Positions 59,223 through 60,024 of a stretch of DNA of 60,024 bases are shown piece by piece. The translations under genes and the position numbers were made by a program. This DNA is from an uncultured Butyricicoccus sp. (GTDB taxonomy: Bacteria; Bacillota; Clostridia; Oscillospirales; Butyricicoccaceae): assembly GCA_944376065.1 (NCBI GenBank), contig CALWBL010000017.1:1-60024 (forward strand), written 5' to 3'. The notes beneath the pieces are model-generated. The model made no database searches, was not told the origin of the DNA, and worked only from the letters and a program-made list of their open reading frames with translations. Positions within the stretch are counted from its first letter, which is position 1, and every line of letters begins with the position of its first letter.

Positions 59223-59516
59223 TTATTTATCAGAAAGACCTAATTCATTTTTTAAAGCTGATTGTAAAATTGCGGAGAAATTAACACCAGCTTTTTCAGC
59301 CTCAAAATTAAGCCATGAAGGAATAGTACAATTTTTCTTTACAGCACGCATATCATTTTTTCTACGATATTCAGAAAAATCAACATCAACAAGAGTTACA
59401 ATATCAGATTTATTATCAGCTTTTATATTTGAAATATTAGAAGGTTTAGGTAAATCTTCTTTAAAAAACGCCTTACTTCTCGCTGAGGCTTTAAATGTAG
59501 ACCTTAAAGATTTAAT
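59223..59516 (-). pseudogene. HicB family antitoxin, C-terminal fragment
   Basis: Leftward the last 80-100 codons read AFFKEDLPKPSNISNIK, then DIVTLVDVDFSEYRRKND and AVKKNCTIPSWLNFEAEKAG, INFS-like VNFSAILQSALKNELGL. This is the ribbon-helix-helix/HicB C-terminal part. The conserved N-terminal HicB fold is gone: upstream sequence belongs to the oppositely read HTH gene. No HicA toxin gene is seen. The open frame extends to 59813 only as an antisense shadow of the HTH gene. The cut near 59516 is inferred. Confidence 0.65.
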
Positions 59517-59538
59517 ATAATTTAAAGGAGGAATAAAA

Positions 59539-59874
59539 ATGAATAACAAACAATTTAATATCATCTGGAGGGAGGCTCTTAAATCTCCAGATGGATATAG
59601 AGAGGTGTTCATCTCCGATTGGACTTCAGGCTCAATCTTTGAGGAAGATGAAGATTTATCTAGTCTTTCGGAGGATGTGGCGAAAATATGGGATATCGCC
59701 CACACCTCGGTAAAAGAGATTAGGGCAAAAACAGGTCTATCACAAATTAAATTCTGCGAAAGATTCTGTATCCCCAGACGAACACTGGAGGATTGGGAAA
59801 GGGGCATTAGCAAATGCCCTGATTATACCCGCCTTATGCTTGTACAGCTAGTAGGGCTTTACAAGCGCACATAA
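59539..59874 (+). CDS. XRE-like helix-turn-helix regulator
   Basis: Protein of 111 residues. The N-terminal 55 residues are acidic and helical (WREALKSPDGYREVFISDW). The C-terminal HTH reads SVKEIRAKTGLSQIKFCERF and then CIPRRTLEDWERGISKCPDY, a family often found in Clostridia near toxin-antitoxin genes and prophage borders. AAAGGAGG lies before ATG. It is intact, followed by a strong terminator. Target unknown. Confidence 0.8.
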   Translation: MNNKQFNIIWREALKSPDGYREVFISDWTSGSIFEEDEDLSSLSEDVAKIWDIAHTSVKEIRAKTGLSQIKFCERFCIPRRTLEDWERGISKCPDYTRLMLVQLVGLYKRT

Positions 59875-59907
59875 AAAAGGGGCTACCCATGATGGGTAGC
59901 CTTTTTG
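59874..59907 (+). terminator. Terminator shared by the HTH gene and the last leftward gene
   Basis: Stem GGCTACCC/GGGTAGCC flanked by A/T runs, with loop ATGAT, followed by TTTTTGC; convergent genes. Confidence 0.9.
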
Positions 59908-59926
59908 CATCCAAATTGGACACATT

Positions 59927-60024
59927 TTACTTATCAATCATTTTCTCAAGCTCTGGCAATATTCTAATAAGCTCTGGTAGCTTTTCAATTTGCCCTTCAG
60001 TTAAACGGTCAAGATACACCATAG
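59927..60024 (-). CDS. 3' end of an unknown gene running out of the window
   Basis: Leftward, the last 31 codons read MVYLDRLTEGQIEKLPELIR and ILPELEKMIDK, stop at 59927. It looks like a helical C-terminus. An ATG at 60022 is in frame but the gene more likely starts beyond the window. Confidence 0.45.
   Translation of the reverse strand, partial: MVYLDRLTEGQIEKLPELIRILPELEKMIDK

Noticed and set aside
59517..59813. N-terminal part of a 196-codon leftward frame before the HicB tail
   Set aside because: It is antisense to the intact HTH gene and has no HicB character.
1..60024. CRISPR array or complete prophage
   Set aside because: No regularly spaced repeats and no run of phage structural genes were seen on either strand.

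Overview
The window looks like a chromosomal segment of a low-GC, anaerobic Gram-positive bacterium of the Clostridia, most like gut Oscillospiraceae/Ruminococcaceae; the family-level guess is inference. The pointers are short AT-rich spacers with T-tract terminators, strong AGGAGG-type ribosome sites, a SAM-I riboswitch before metK, two rubrerythrins, a short-chain flavodoxin, a DUF3793 protein, a DUF1540 protein, three M42 peptidases and a PepD dipeptidase. No rRNA operon, CRISPR array or intact prophage is visible.

Layout. 1-0.9 kb: the 3' end of a group II intron has cut, in antisense, a periplasmic-binding-type sensor gene. 1.2-13.6 kb: housekeeping and stress genes (glutaredoxin-like protein, polA, an iron-type operon of DUF3793 and flavodoxin behind three palindromic operators, phosphodiester glycosidase, a one-RecA-domain DEAD-box protein, metal permease, CpXC protein, ABC-F ATPase, nitroreductase, metK). 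13.7-14.1 kb: a five-tRNA operon Val-Asp-Phe-Gly-Cys. 14.3-35.8 kb: EAL phosphodiesterase, luxS, a Tritrichomonas-type IMP dehydrogenase, the DUF896-cca-HD operon, RluA, a triple M42 operon, a VanW/G5 protein, ychF, an M23/G5 endopeptidase, a CcdA-TlpA pair divergent from a thioredoxin-reductase-like flavoprotein, a FUSC protein and Tex.

36.2-39.7 kb is a very AT-rich accessory operon of two ABC permeases, an ATPase and a lipoprotein, preceded by a long leader inverted repeat. 39.8-45.8 kb holds pepD, DUF1540, two rubrerythrins with matching promoters, a HAD phosphatase and a PAS-GAF-GGDEF protein. 45.8-51.2 kb joins a VTC polyphosphate-polymerase-like protein, DUF4956 membrane protein and anchored CotH kinase-like protein to a histidine kinase/response regulator pair with palindromic control sites. 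An NTF2-PAS-GGDEF protein and a YtcJ-type amidohydrolase follow.

54.6-60 kb is an eroded island of mobile-element debris: fragments of conjugation genes, a relaxase-like remnant, an excisionase-type HTH fused to an FtsX-like permease fragment, a DUF6881 protein, a nonsense-mutated controller regulator beside an apparently methylase-less restriction-endonuclease-like gene, a GC-rich orphan membrane gene, a 5'-truncated HicB antitoxin and an XRE-like regulator. The strongest candidates for something new are the VTC-DUF4956-CotH-two-component block, the DUF6881/controller/endonuclease cluster and the ATPase-degenerate DEAD protein. No complete, clearly unknown system can be proved from the sequence alone.
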